Notes: a model not told the origin generated them from the letters alone. A DNA stretch of 40,052 bases from Bacteroidaceae bacterium (GCA_017466325.1 JAFTUK010000053.1:1-40052), one strand, 5' to 3'. Positions 7,171-16,994 are shown, counted from the stretch's first letter. Made by a program: numbers and translations.

Positions 7171-9444
7171 CTATTCTTGTAAAATACGGGCAAAATTATT
7201 TGCGTCTTCTAATGTGTGTAGTTTTCCAACATCTATCAGTTTTAAATCCTCAAATGTATAACCCTTGATTTCGTGGCTATCACAGTTCTTTAAATAGAAA
7301 TCTATGATACTAAATTTGGTTGGCCAAGAATACATGCTATCAATCAGTTTTGTCTTTATATAATGTATTCCGGCAAATGCTCTTAGATGGTATTTTTCTA
7401 TGTCCAGTTCATTTGAATGCAATTTGGCTATGGTTTCATGGACTTCATTGAACGGACTTTTTACTTCACCTGTCTGTATATTTGTCCAGCCAACAAGTTT
7501 CATATCGTCATCAAATATCAGATATCTGGCGGTCTTACGTTTTGAGACGACAAGTACCGCATCTGAAGATTCGCTTGAATACGCCCAAAGTTCTTCAAGA
7601 CGCAGATTAGACAAAATATCAACATTATGCACCAAGAACTTGTGTTCCGGATTGTTACACGTCAATAACGACGACGCATGTAATATGCCACCGCCTGTTT
7701 CAAGAAGTTCGTCGCGTTCATCGGAAAATGTAATTCTAATGTTTTTATCCTTATAATAAGGTTCATTAACGATTTTCCGTCCCCATTCTTCTATCATATC
7801 AGCAAAATGATGGACATTGACAACTATGTCGTTGAAACCGGCAGAAACAAGTTTATATAATACGTGCTCAATAAGCGGTTTGCCAGCAATCTCTACAAGA
7901 GCCTTGGGTCTTGTGTCAGTTAATGGTTTCAAACGCGTGCCAAGTCCGGCGGCAAAAATCATGGCCTTTCTTCTCGCTGGCATAATCCTTTCGATACCTT
8001 GTTCACGATGAATCACTGATACCTCTATTCCATATTTCTCATTGATATGATCGGCCAAATGTTCAGCACTGTATACACTTCTATGTTGTCCTCCAGTACA
8101 CCCGAAAGAGAACATCAAGGAGGTAAAACCTCGCTCCATATATCTCTCTACGTGAGCATCGGCCAACCTATATATATTATTAAGGAAGGTGATGATTTCA
8201 CCGTCATTCTCCAAAAAATCAATTACCGGTTGGTCGAGACCTGTTAGTTTCTTATACGGTTCATATCTGCCGGGATTGTGTGTGGCCCGGCAATCGAAAA
8301 CATATCCACCACCGTTTCCCGACTTGTCTTCGGGAATACCTTTTTTATACGAGAAACTGAATACCCTTACTTTAAGTTGCCCTTTATTGTCATGAACGGA
8401 AGTTGACGGGAGCATCTTTTTCTTCTCATTTATGCATGTGAATTCTGGTAAAGAAACCAATCTTTTCAATACGTCATGCAGGTATGGATAGGGACAAGAA
8501 CTTTCTTCGGCAAGGACCTCCCGGAGATTATCTATAGCCGCGGGGATACTGTCCAGGAAATATTTCTTCTGTTCATACTTGCCTCTGAAACCATAAGCAC
8601 CTAGAACCTGAAGTGTACGGAAAAGAACCCATTGCGGTATGCTTCTTCTGAAGGCACCTTCATCAAAGTCCTCGTGTTCTTTAAGAGCAATTATGTATTC
8701 GTCAATCAAATGCTGTTTCAAATCTGCATTGAAGTGTGAAGATGCCTGCCAGAGGAATGAAACCAGATCGTATTGCAAAGGACCTCTCCTACCCCCTTGG
8801 AAATCGATGAAATGAAGGGTTCCGTTCTTGTCAAGCATCAAGTTTCTTGCCTGGAAATCCCTATATAGGAAATAAGGCTTGCTCTCTTTCCCCAAATTAT
8901 GGGCCAATTCTATAAACGACTCTTCCAACTTTGCCTCATTGAAATCGATTCCCGTGGTCTTCAGGAAGCAATACTTAAAGTAATTCAAGTCGAACATTAC
9001 ATTCTGTTCGTTCATTGCTTCTTGTGGATAACATTGTTTGAAATCAAGTCCCTTTGCACCGCAAACCTGTATTTGTGGCAATAATCTTATTGCCTGTTCT
9101 AACAGTGTTACATCATTGGTGCCGTATCCCTCTGGGTTTTCGCGTCCGTTCTTAAGTGCATCGTAAAGAGTTGTACTGCCCAAATCACTTTGAAGGTAAA
9201 CCATCCTGTCTTCACTTACCGCTAATATCTGCGGTACCGGCAACCCCATCTTTGCAAAGTGCTTGGCTAAATATATAAAGGTATCATTCTCTTCATGGGA
9301 TGTTCCAACGGCACCTATCACGGTACCCCCAGTGCTATCCGTTATCCTATAGTATTCACGGTTGCTGCCGCCTCCTGCAATTTTCTCACATAACGTTGGC
9401 TCGCAACCTGCATATGATGTATACAATTTGATAAGAGAATCCAT
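7171..9444 (-). CDS. AmgK-like kinase / RapZ C-domain / MurU-like nucleotidyltransferase fusion
   Basis: A 757-aa single frame with three modules. Residues 1-335 are an aminoglycoside-phosphotransferase-fold kinase with GGGSNREYYRI, the catalytic loop YRDFQARNLML (194-204) and FIDFQGG (212-217), closest in pattern to AmgK sugar kinases. Residues about 355-487 match the RapZ C-terminal domain, including FSFGCTGGQHRSV (445-457). Residues about 493-757 are a sugar nucleotidyltransferase with FAAGLGTRLKPLTD (497-510), ETGGGI (582-587) and NVDIL (Asp609), as in MurU. AmgK and MurU convert MurNAc or GlcNAc to a 1-phosphate and then to UDP-MurNAc, so peptidoglycan sugar recycling is predicted. An internal ATG at 7983 (Met488) lies at the last junction and could also start a 270-aa protein. 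It ends the five-gene minus operon (75-base gap after rsmE). Confidence 0.88.
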   Translation of the reverse strand: MDSLIKLYTSYAGCEPTLCEKIAGGGSNREYYRITDSTGGTVIGAVGTSHEENDTFIYLAKHFAKMGLPVPQILAVSEDRMVYLQSDLGSTTLYDALKNGRENPEGYGTNDVTLLEQAIRLLPQIQVCGAKGLDFKQCYPQEAMNEQNVMFDLNYFKYCFLKTTGIDFNEAKLEESFIELAHNLGKESKPYFLYRDFQARNLMLDKNGTLHFIDFQGGRRGPLQYDLVSFLWQASSHFNADLKQHLIDEYIIALKEHEDFDEGAFRRSIPQWVLFRTLQVLGAYGFRGKYEQKKYFLDSIPAAIDNLREVLAEESSCPYPYLHDVLKRLVSLPEFTCINEKKKMLPSTSVHDNKGQLKVRVFSFSYKKGIPEDKSGNGGGYVFDCRATHNPGRYEPYKKLTGLDQPVIDFLENDGEIITFLNNIYRLADAHVERYMERGFTSLMFSFGCTGGQHRSVYSAEHLADHINEKYGIEVSVIHREQGIERIMPARRKAMIFAAGLGTRLKPLTDTRPKALVEIAGKPLIEHVLYKLVSAGFNDIVVNVHHFADMIEEWGRKIVNEPYYKDKNIRITFSDERDELLETGGGILHASSLLTCNNPEHKFLVHNVDILSNLRLEELWAYSSESSDAVLVVSKRKTARYLIFDDDMKLVGWTNIQTGEVKSPFNEVHETIAKLHSNELDIEKYHLRAFAGIHYIKTKLIDSMYSWPTKFSIIDFYLKNCDSHEIKGYTFEDLKLIDVGKLHTLEDANNFARILQE

Positions 9445-9519
9445 AATATAGTTGTATTGGGAAGACTTTAATCAGGATTATAATGAGATCTTGTTTATTA
9501 AGAATTGCGTATAGAATTA

Positions 9520-10254
9520 TCAATCAGCAATTGCCTGACTAAGTTGCATCAAATGAACGGCTACTAAAGCAGCCGTTTCTGTGCGCAACCTGCTTGTACC
9601 CAAGGACACGCTTTGAAAACCATATTTTTCTGCAAACTTTACCTCTTCAGTTGAAAAGTCACCCTCAGGCCCAATCATTACAATACAATCCTGTCCATTC
9701 TTCAGCATATCCTTCAAGTGTGGTTTCTTTCCTTCATTGCAATGACAGATAAAGCGCTGGACTCCGTCTTGTACGTTTCCTTCTTGAAGTCCCCATTGCC
9801 TTACAAAGTCTTTGAATGTCTGCATTTCATCAACATCTGGCATCCATGCCTTATGGGACTGTTTTGCTGCGGACACCACAATCTTCTCTACTCTTTCTGT
9901 CTTGATGTTTCTACGTTCTGAAAACTGGCAATTCAGGAATGACACCCTATCCCACCCTATTTCTGTGGCTTTTTCCACAAGCCATTCTATCCGTTCGTTT
10001 AGTTTGGTGGGTGCCACGGCCAAATGTATGCTGCCACTCCATGCACGTTCCTGTTTTTCCTCTTCTATAATTCTGTACAGGCAATGGTGATTGGATGCCG
10101 TGGTAATTTCTGCCCTGTAGAAAGTGCCTTTTCCATCCATCAGATTTATCTCATCACCCTCCTTCATTCGTAGCACACGTACCACATGCTTTGCCTCGTC
10201 TTCTGGCAAAGAACCGGAAATGACTGGAGTATAGAAAAAACGGACTTCTTTCAT
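9520..10254 (-). CDS. rsmE: 16S rRNA (uracil-1498-N3)-methyltransferase
   Basis: SPOUT-class methyltransferase that methylates U1498 of 16S rRNA using S-adenosylmethionine. The 244-aa protein starts with the PUA-like N-terminal domain (MKEVRFFYTP, then EAKHVVRVLRMKEGDE). The C-terminal trefoil-knot domain holds KATEIGWDRV, IGPEGDFSTEE (residues about 194-204) and LGTSRLRTETA, the knot signature that binds AdoMet. The start is the ATG at 10254, 11 bases after the transporter stop, so the two are co-transcribed and probably coupled. Confidence 0.95.
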   Translation of the reverse strand: MKEVRFFYTPVISGSLPEDEAKHVVRVLRMKEGDEINLMDGKGTFYRAEITTASNHHCLYRIIEEEKQERAWSGSIHLAVAPTKLNERIEWLVEKATEIGWDRVSFLNCQFSERRNIKTERVEKIVVSAAKQSHKAWMPDVDEMQTFKDFVRQWGLQEGNVQDGVQRFICHCNEGKKPHLKDMLKNGQDCIVMIGPEGDFSTEEVKFAEKYGFQSVSLGTSRLRTETAALVAVHLMQLSQAIAD

Positions 10255-10265
10255 GGCAGGTATAT

Positions 10266-11543
10266 TTATCTTGTCTTTTCTGGTGAATGCTTATATCTGA
10301 ACAATACGGCAAACATAACGGCAATTACAAAAGCATATATTGCGAATATTGTCCATGCCTCGGCCCAACCGCCAGTTCCGCTCTTGTCAATCATCAGACC
10401 GTCTACGTTTACCGTGTACATGTTCATTACCCATCCGGCCACTATCATTCCAAGTGAGGCGCCAAACCCGTTGGTCATCATCATGAAGACTCCCTGAGCA
10501 GAATTTCTAATGCTGATATCCGTTTCCTTATCAACAAACAATGAACCGCTGATATTGAAGAAGTCGAATGCAATAACATATACAATCATACTGAGAATCA
10601 ACAACCATACTCCATCACCAGGATTGCCTATAGCAAAGAATCCAAATCTCAACGCCCAGGCAACCATAGACATAAGCATAACCTTCTTTATGCCAAAACG
10701 ACTCAGACAGAAGGGAATCAGCAATATGCATAGAGTTTCACTCATCTGAGAAAGCGAAATCAATATATTGGAATGTTCAACCCCAAATGTACCCTGATAT
10801 GCTTCGTTTATACCGAATGACTGCAAGAAAGGTCCTGCATATCCGTTTGTTATCTGCAAGCAACATCCAAGCAGCATTGAGAATATGAAGAACAAGGCCA
10901 TCCTGTAGTTCTTGAACAGTTTGAAAGCCTCCAATCCAAGTGCCTGCACGATACTGCTATTGGTCTTGCTATCGTTTGTTGCGCATTTGGGCATGGTCAG
11001 GGAATATAAAGCAAGTATAATGGACAGGATTCCACTCCAAAGAAATTGTAATGAAGTGGTCTGCCAACCGCTCAGGTCAACAATCCACATTGATACGATG
11101 AAGCCTACGGTACCGAAAACTCGGATTGGCGGGAAGGCTTTAACCGCATCCAGTCCTGCCTTGTCAAGTGCATTATATGAAACCGAGTTGGCAAGAGCTA
11201 TGGTTGGCATAAAGAATGCAACACTTACAGAATACAATGCAAACAAGGTGGGAAAATCAACATTATCTGCCACCTGGATGCAATACAGACTTGCAGCAAT
11301 CATCATGCTTCCTGCCAGAAAATGACAAAGGCTCAGTACTTTTTGCGCCTGTATCCATCTGTCTGCAACGATTCCCATAAGGGCTGGCATGATTATGGAC
11401 ACGAATCCTTGTATGGAGTAGAAATACCCGATGTATGCTCCAAGGCCGACACTTGCCAGATATCCTCCCATACTTGTCAGATATGCGCCCCACACGGCAA
11501 ATTCCAGGAAATTGAGTATAGTAAGTCTGATTTTGGTATTCAT
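10266..11543 (-). CDS. Nucleoside:H+ symporter-type MFS transporter
   Basis: Inner-membrane transporter of 425 aa with about 12 hydrophobic helices. The opening (TILNFLEFAVWGAYLTSMGGYL) and the GIVADRW loop after helix 2 are characteristic of the nucleoside:proton symporter family (NupG/XapB-like) of the major facilitator superfamily. Uptake of nucleosides or a related solute is therefore predicted, with substrate uncertain. It sits in a minus-strand run between an rRNA methyltransferase gene (45-base gap upstream) and rsmE (11 bases downstream). The functional link to its neighbours is not obvious; salvage of nucleosides is one possibility. Confidence 0.85.
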   Translation of the reverse strand: MNTKIRLTILNFLEFAVWGAYLTSMGGYLASVGLGAYIGYFYSIQGFVSIIMPALMGIVADRWIQAQKVLSLCHFLAGSMMIAASLYCIQVADNVDFPTLFALYSVSVAFFMPTIALANSVSYNALDKAGLDAVKAFPPIRVFGTVGFIVSMWIVDLSGWQTTSLQFLWSGILSIILALYSLTMPKCATNDSKTNSSIVQALGLEAFKLFKNYRMALFFIFSMLLGCCLQITNGYAGPFLQSFGINEAYQGTFGVEHSNILISLSQMSETLCILLIPFCLSRFGIKKVMLMSMVAWALRFGFFAIGNPGDGVWLLILSMIVYVIAFDFFNISGSLFVDKETDISIRNSAQGVFMMMTNGFGASLGMIVAGWVMNMYTVNVDGLMIDKSGTGGWAEAWTIFAIYAFVIAVMFAVLFRYKHSPEKTR

Positions 11544-11588
11544 ATAAATCCTGATTATTTGATTAAAACGTTGCCTAATTTATTTTTG

Positions 11589-12797
11589 TCATTCAATATA
11601 AACGACCAGTCCCTTCAGGTATTCACCTTCTGGATGGTTTATGTTTATGGGATGGTCGGCAGGCTGGTGAAGCTGGTGTAGTATCCTTATTTGTCTGCCT
11701 GTCTGCATAGCCGCAGAGAATATGGCGGTACGGAATTGCTCCTTAGTGACAGCCTGAGAACATGAGAATGTAAACAAGATGCTGCCTTTGGGCATCTTCT
11801 CCATCGCCCTTGCATTCAGTTTGGTATATCCTCTTAGCGCCTGTTTCAATGCATCTCTATGCTTGGCAAATGCTGGCGGGTCAAGTATTACAAGGTCGTA
11901 ATTTGATGCCATTTCATCAAGGAATTTGAAGGCATCGGCAGCGAAAGCTTTGTGCCTTGTGTCATCAGGAAAGTTCAATGCGATGTTCTTGTTGACCAGT
12001 TCAACGGCCTTTGCGCTACTGTCTACACTATGTACAAGTTCTGCACCTCCTCGCATACTGTATACGCTGAAACCACCCGTATAGCAGAACATGTTCAGTA
12101 CACGGCGGTTCTTTGAGTATTGCTCCAACAAAGACCTGTTATCTCTTTGGTCTACAAAGAATCCCGTCTTCTGCCCCTTCAACCAGTCTATATGGAATTT
12201 CAATCCGTTTTCAATTGCTATGTCATTATTGGACTGTCCTATCAGGAAACCGTTCTCCTGTCCTAAGTCTGCTTTAAAGGGCAAGGTAGTTTCGCTCTTA
12301 TAATATACGGCCTTGAGTTCTTCGCCCATTATCCTTTTTAAAGAATTGGCAATGAGCATTCTGTCGGCATGCATACCCACACTGTGTGCCTGCATGACTG
12401 CCGTGCCGTCATACATATCAATTACCAGTCCTGGCAGACCGTCACCTTCACCATGCACAAGACGATATGTGGTGTTTATGTCCTGCTCATCAATGTCTTT
12501 GCCATTTCGGAGTAAACCGATACTTCGCCTTACATCCAGAGCCACGGAAAGCTTGTTTTCATAGAATTCACCGTTTATCGTTTCATCCATGAAAGACAGG
12601 ACTCTCACTGCAATACTCCCTATCTGCCAATGTCCGACAGCAATAAAGTCGCCCTGGGCAGTCAGGACTCTGACAACGTCACCCTCCTGAAATTCACCTT
12701 CCGTATGGTGTATTGCTCCCGAGAAAATCCACGGATGTCTTCTTATGAGGCTCTCCTCCTTTCCCTTTTTCAGTACTATGGTCTTAATGTTAGACAT
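11589..12797 (-). CDS. RlmI-like class I rRNA methyltransferase
   Basis: Predicted SAM-dependent cytosine-C5 methyltransferase of the RlmI/RlmK family, 402 aa. An N-terminal PUA domain (residues 1-75, with RRHPWIFSGAI) precedes the EEHEE-like region and a Rossmann methyltransferase domain from about residue 205. Visible motifs are KTGFFVDQRDNR, MFCYTGGFSVYS (motif I), DPPAFAKH (motif IV) and FSCSQAV. The last carries the catalytic-type cysteine seen in this family. In E. coli RlmI modifies 23S rRNA C1962; the exact target here is not proven. It lies 20 bases after the exonuclease stop, in the same operon. Confidence 0.9.
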   Translation of the reverse strand: MSNIKTIVLKKGKEESLIRRHPWIFSGAIHHTEGEFQEGDVVRVLTAQGDFIAVGHWQIGSIAVRVLSFMDETINGEFYENKLSVALDVRRSIGLLRNGKDIDEQDINTTYRLVHGEGDGLPGLVIDMYDGTAVMQAHSVGMHADRMLIANSLKRIMGEELKAVYYKSETTLPFKADLGQENGFLIGQSNNDIAIENGLKFHIDWLKGQKTGFFVDQRDNRSLLEQYSKNRRVLNMFCYTGGFSVYSMRGGAELVHSVDSSAKAVELVNKNIALNFPDDTRHKAFAADAFKFLDEMASNYDLVILDPPAFAKHRDALKQALRGYTKLNARAMEKMPKGSILFTFSCSQAVTKEQFRTAIFSAAMQTGRQIRILHQLHQPADHPININHPEGEYLKGLVVYIE

Positions 12798-12817
12798 TAT
12801 TTGATTATAAAAAATTA

Positions 12818-13603
12818 TTATGCTATGTTTTGTAGTTTTTCCTTCTCTTTCCTGGCCTTGTTCCTATGCCTGCTGGCTTTGGCCTTCGTGGCTCTTCGCT
12901 TTCTGGCATTGTTGCCCTTTTGCTCTTTTTGTTTCTTCTTTGCTTCTATTTCATATGCACTTGGTCCTGGCTTCTCTATTTTTTCTGGTTCCGGTATGAT
13001 TTCCAGCATGTAGCCGTTTGCATCCAGGCGCAGGATTTCTTCGTAAATCTGAATACAGGCCCATGCATCTGTTGCAGCATACCTTTTCTGGGCCTCCGTA
13101 AGCACATCTGCCTCCCAGTTGGACAGTTGTTGCGTCTTGCTGATACGCTGCCCGAAGAAATTGGCATAAAGTTTCTGCAACGACTGGTCAACGATTCCCA
13201 TCTCCCTTACCATCGTTTGCAACTCGGCATGTTTGCCGGCTTCAAATTGCTTGCGTCTGCATAGTTGCATAAAGTCATCCTTAAGCGAGAGCCCAACCTT
13301 AAGCACTGCTTCATCACTCATCAGACGTATCAGGTCGTCAGTGAAGCCAATGTGATTCAATCGGAACAAAAAACATGTATCGTGCGTTGAAACCTGCAAC
13401 AATGCCACCAGATTCATAGACACTCCTTTTTTGAATACAGGTTTGGTTTCTGTGTCTATCCCCAATATCTTTTGTCTAAGAAGATACTCTACAGCTTTTG
13501 CTGCTTCCCCCTCGCTCTGTATAACAATAATTCGTCCCTGAAACAGAACTTTTGGCAACTGACCAATCAGTTTCTTGTCGTATCTACTTAATACTGTTTT
13601 CAT
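12818..13603 (-). CDS. DEDDy 3'-5' exonuclease domain protein with basic tail
   Basis: A 261-aa protein with a single ribonuclease-D-like exonuclease domain at about residues 25-200. The four acidic metal ligands are visible in LGIDTETKP (Asp/Glu), VGLSLKDDF (Asp) and QKRYAATDAWA (Tyr and Asp), so it is a DEDDy enzyme. No HRDC domain follows. Instead residues about 215-261 are an Arg/Lys/Ala-rich tail (KKKQKEQKGNNARKRR), likely disordered and nucleic-acid binding. It heads the five-gene minus operon and diverges from ftsK across 164 bases. The substrate, RNA or DNA, cannot be read from the sequence. Confidence 0.88.
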   Translation of the reverse strand: MKTVLSRYDKKLIGQLPKVLFQGRIIVIQSEGEAAKAVEYLLRQKILGIDTETKPVFKKGVSMNLVALLQVSTHDTCFLFRLNHIGFTDDLIRLMSDEAVLKVGLSLKDDFMQLCRRKQFEAGKHAELQTMVREMGIVDQSLQKLYANFFGQRISKTQQLSNWEADVLTEAQKRYAATDAWACIQIYEEILRLDANGYMLEIIPEPEKIEKPGPSAYEIEAKKKQKEQKGNNARKRRATKAKASRHRNKARKEKEKLQNIA

Positions 13604-13685
13604 TTTGTAGTAAAAAAGGGCGAATCTTGTATAGTTTGTTTGTTTTAGAGTCAGAAATCAATTGTCCCGACAAGCTATTCGATTA

Positions 13686-13744
13686 CAAAAATAAGAAAAA
13701 ATCGCCATTTATTCCACTATTTCCGTTTTTTTCCACTAAATTTG
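13686..13744. promoter_or_regulatory. Divergent promoters for exonuclease operon and ftsK
   Basis: On the plus strand TAAATTTG at 13737-13744 is a good -7 box, 23 bases before the ftsK ATG. On the minus strand the complement of 13686-13693 reads TATTTTTG, a -7 box for the exonuclease operon. Neither has a perfect TTTG -33 partner. The region is otherwise AT-rich and non-coding. Confidence 0.55.
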
Positions 13745-13767
13745 CAAAGAAATTCCAAACGAGACTT

Positions 13768-16317
13768 ATGGCAAACAATAAAACAGATAAAAAAACAGTC
13801 AAGAAAGGCCAAGGAAAGGTCCCAACAGAGTCTAACGTATCAATCATCCAGAAAATACGCTCTTTCTGGAATAACTCAAGCAATACCACTGTGTCTGATG
13901 ATACCGACAATATGTCTAAGGCAGAAATCACACGTTTCTGTATTGGCGCAATATTGTTTGTCGTCAGTAGTTTTATCCTACTGAGTCTTATATCTTATTT
14001 TTTTACTGTTACCGAAGACTCTATTTTGACAGAAGGAGACCGTGTACACAATTGGATGGGCACACTGGGCTTGGCCACAGCAAAATTTTTCATAGATCAA
14101 TGTTGGGGTGTTTCTTCAATATTCATCCCTCTTTTCCTTATTGTTGCATCACTACGCATTATGCAGGTATATAAGGTCAGACTTTGGAAATGGTTCCTGA
14201 ATTGCTCCATTCTGATGATTTGGTCTTCGGCTTTTTCACATTTCCTCCTGCAACCCATTTTGGATAAGTTCAGAAGTCCAATTTGTCTTGGAGGTGGAAT
14301 AGGTATAACAGAAGTAACATTTCTTGAAACCAAAATTGGTACCATTGGAACATTTATTATTCTTATTTCCATCGCTATCGGTTATTTGATTTACCTCTCC
14401 GATGAAACTATCAGAATTATACGCAAGATACTTTCTCCTGTAGATTATATCAAGTCGGCAAGAAACCGACACCAGAACGAGACTGCAGATTCGGTAACTG
14501 CAGACATCAACGATGAAACCGAGAAACTTGACGAAGCCACGAATTATACAGGACTTTCGCCAGAAGAAACCTCTACTACAATTGAGTTTAATGATATTGC
14601 ATTGGAAAACAATATATCTCAGACCACAACTGAAAGTAATTCTTTAGAGTCATTAGATATAGAGATAGTCTCTGCTAATAATGATGAAACTGAGTCCCAA
14701 TCCGACGATAAATCCACAGAAAACAAAGAAGACGATAAGACCATGATTGTCCACAAGGGTGCTGAAGAGGAAGAAGCGCATCTTGATGGAACACGTCAAT
14801 TGGAGCCATACGACCCCAAGTTGGATCTTGAAAACTATAAGTATCCAACCATTGACCTGCTGAAGCATTATGATATCGACACCTCCATTGATATGGAGGA
14901 ACAGCAGCAGAACAAGAACAGAATTATTCAGGTTCTTTCAGATTTTGGTGTAAAGATATCCAGCATTAAGGCCACAGTCGGACCCACTATTACTCTATAT
15001 GAAATCACCCCGGCGCCTGGAGTACGTATCTCAAAAATCAGGAATCTTGAGGATGATATAGCCTTGTCCCTTTCTGCATTGGGCATACGTATCATTGCAC
15101 CCATTCCCGGCAAGGGCACCATTGGCATAGAGGTACCCAATGCGCGCCCGCAGATTGTTTCCATGGAAAGCATTATAAATAGCCGCAAGTTCCAGGAAAC
15201 ACAATTCGAACTTCCCATGGCCTTAGGCAAGACCATCACCAACGAATTGTACATGGTGGACTTGGCCAAGATGCCGCATCTCCTTGTGGCAGGTGCCACC
15301 GGTCAGGGTAAGTCTGTCGGCCTGAACGCCATAATCACATCCTTGCTCTACAAGAAGCATCCGGCAGAGTTGAAACTTGTTATGGTTGATCCGAAAAAGG
15401 TTGAATTCAGCGTTTATTCACCTATCATCAACCATTTTCTGGCACAGGTAGAAGGAACGGAAGGTGACGAACCCATTATCACCGATGTGCAGAAAGTTGT
15501 GCAGACCCTAAAATCCCTCTGTGTGGAGATGGACAACCGATACGACCTTCTGAAGAAAGCTGGTGCCCGCAATCTGCGCGAATACAACGAGAAGTTCAAG
15601 TCACGTCACCTCAATCCGGAGAACGGACACCGTTTCATGCCATACATCGTTGTTATCATAGACGAGTTCGGCGACCTCATCATGACTGCTGGCAAGGAAA
15701 TAGAACTTCCCATTTGCCGTATAGCCCAGTTGGCCCGTGCCGTTGGCATACATATGATCATTGCCACCCAGCGTCCCACCACCAACATTATCACCGGTAC
15801 CATCAAGGCCAATTTCCCTGGTCGAATGGCATTCAAGGTAAGTGCAATGGTTGATAGCCGTACCATTCTGGACCGTGCAGGTGCACAGCAGTTGGTAGGT
15901 AAAGGTGACATGCTTGTACTTGGCGGAGGAGCAGAACCAGTCCGTGTTCAGTGTGCCTTTGTAGATACTCCCGAGGTAGAGGCCATTACAAAATACATAG
16001 CATGCCAGCAGAGTTATCTTGGCCCTGCACCTCTACCACCAGTAGCCCTGGACGGTGAAGAGGGTGATGGTCCTGATGTAGATATGCAGAATCTTGACCC
16101 CATGTTCGAGGAAGTTGCTCGGATGGTAGTGCAGACCCAGCAAGGTTCTACTAGCATGATACAGCGTAAGTTCTCCATCGGTTACAATCGTGCAGGACGA
16201 CTTATGGACCAACTTGAAGTTGCCGGTATTGTAGGTCCGGCACATGGCAGCAAACCACGCGAAGTATTGTGCGTCAGCGAAGAAGACCTGCAGTTCCGCA
16301 TTGACAATATGCGATAG
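13768..16317 (+). CDS. ftsK: DNA translocase FtsK
   Basis: Septum-anchored ATP-driven DNA pump that clears and resolves chromosomes at division. The frame is open back to 13552, but the ATG at 13768 (MANNKTDKK) lies just after a -7 box and gives 849 aa, normal for Bacteroidota. Four membrane helices are predicted at about residues 57-80, 101-128, 143-163 and 190-210. An acidic, Asp/Glu/Thr/Ser-rich linker follows at about 230-350. The motor has Walker A GATGQGKSV (509-517) and Walker B VVIIDEFGDL with Asp632/Glu633. The last 65 residues form the winged-helix gamma domain that reads polar KOPS-type sites. The 5' half is more AT-rich than the motor half. A LolA-like gene follows after 38 bases. 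Confidence 0.97.
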   Translation: MANNKTDKKTVKKGQGKVPTESNVSIIQKIRSFWNNSSNTTVSDDTDNMSKAEITRFCIGAILFVVSSFILLSLISYFFTVTEDSILTEGDRVHNWMGTLGLATAKFFIDQCWGVSSIFIPLFLIVASLRIMQVYKVRLWKWFLNCSILMIWSSAFSHFLLQPILDKFRSPICLGGGIGITEVTFLETKIGTIGTFIILISIAIGYLIYLSDETIRIIRKILSPVDYIKSARNRHQNETADSVTADINDETEKLDEATNYTGLSPEETSTTIEFNDIALENNISQTTTESNSLESLDIEIVSANNDETESQSDDKSTENKEDDKTMIVHKGAEEEEAHLDGTRQLEPYDPKLDLENYKYPTIDLLKHYDIDTSIDMEEQQQNKNRIIQVLSDFGVKISSIKATVGPTITLYEITPAPGVRISKIRNLEDDIALSLSALGIRIIAPIPGKGTIGIEVPNARPQIVSMESIINSRKFQETQFELPMALGKTITNELYMVDLAKMPHLLVAGATGQGKSVGLNAIITSLLYKKHPAELKLVMVDPKKVEFSVYSPIINHFLAQVEGTEGDEPIITDVQKVVQTLKSLCVEMDNRYDLLKKAGARNLREYNEKFKSRHLNPENGHRFMPYIVVIIDEFGDLIMTAGKEIELPICRIAQLARAVGIHMIIATQRPTTNIITGTIKANFPGRMAFKVSAMVDSRTILDRAGAQQLVGKGDMLVLGGGAEPVRVQCAFVDTPEVEAITKYIACQQSYLGPAPLPPVALDGEEGDGPDVDMQNLDPMFEEVARMVVQTQQGSTSMIQRKFSIGYNRAGRLMDQLEVAGIVGPAHGSKPREVLCVSEEDLQFRIDNMR

Positions 16318-16355
16318 TTTAATCGCATTATATAATTTATAAGGTATAGATCGGT

Positions 16356-16994
16356 ATGAAAAAGATTGCTCTAATCCTGATGGCTATTGTATTGCCCTAC
16401 ATTTCCTCTGTTGCTCAGGATAAACTCTCAGCACGTAACATTTTGGACCGCACCGCAGAACGTATGTTGGTATCTGGTGGAGTTACTGCCAATTTCACAA
16501 CAACATCATTCCAAGGAGCAGAACCACAGGAATCAATAACGGGAACTATGGATATTCTTGGTGAAAAATATGTAATGAAGACTCCAAATATATGTACATG
16601 GTTTAATGGGAAAGAACAATGGAATCTGCTTGCAGACAACAAGGAGGTAACGCTCACCTCCCCTACTCCAGAAGAAATTCAAGTATCATCGCCAATGTCA
16701 TTTATTGGAATATACAAACATGGATTCAACTTGTCGTCAAATAAAACAGAGTTGCGTGGTCGCAAGGTTTGGAATGTAACCCTTAAACCTCAAAAACGTA
16801 AACAGGAACCCTCAACTATCATCATCAGTATAGACTGTGAAACCTTCTATCCCTTGTGTATCCGAGTGTGCAATGAAGGAAATTGGACAAGAATCAGCAT
16901 AAACAACTTTAAGTCAGGGGCAGGTCTTACCAACTCATATTTCAATTTTACTGCTAACGAGTATCCTGGGTATGAAATAATAGATCTACGTTAA
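16356..16994 (+). CDS. LolA-like periplasmic lipoprotein carrier
   Basis: Predicted periplasmic chaperone of 212 aa that may move lipoproteins from the inner to the outer membrane. An N-terminal signal peptide is clear (MKKIALILMAIVLPYISSVAQ, cleavage probably after residue 20). The rest is beta-rich with alternating strands and the layout of the LolA fold: an initial helix (SARNILDRTAERM), then GTMDILGEKYVMKTPN and TWFNGKEQW. Identification rests on this fold-like pattern and on its position right after ftsK, where LolA-like genes are common in Bacteroidales. No trxB-like gene follows here. Confidence 0.8.
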   Translation: MKKIALILMAIVLPYISSVAQDKLSARNILDRTAERMLVSGGVTANFTTTSFQGAEPQESITGTMDILGEKYVMKTPNICTWFNGKEQWNLLADNKEVTLTSPTPEEIQVSSPMSFIGIYKHGFNLSSNKTELRGRKVWNVTLKPQKRKQEPSTIIISIDCETFYPLCIRVCNEGNWTRISINNFKSGAGLTNSYFNFTANEYPGYEIIDLR

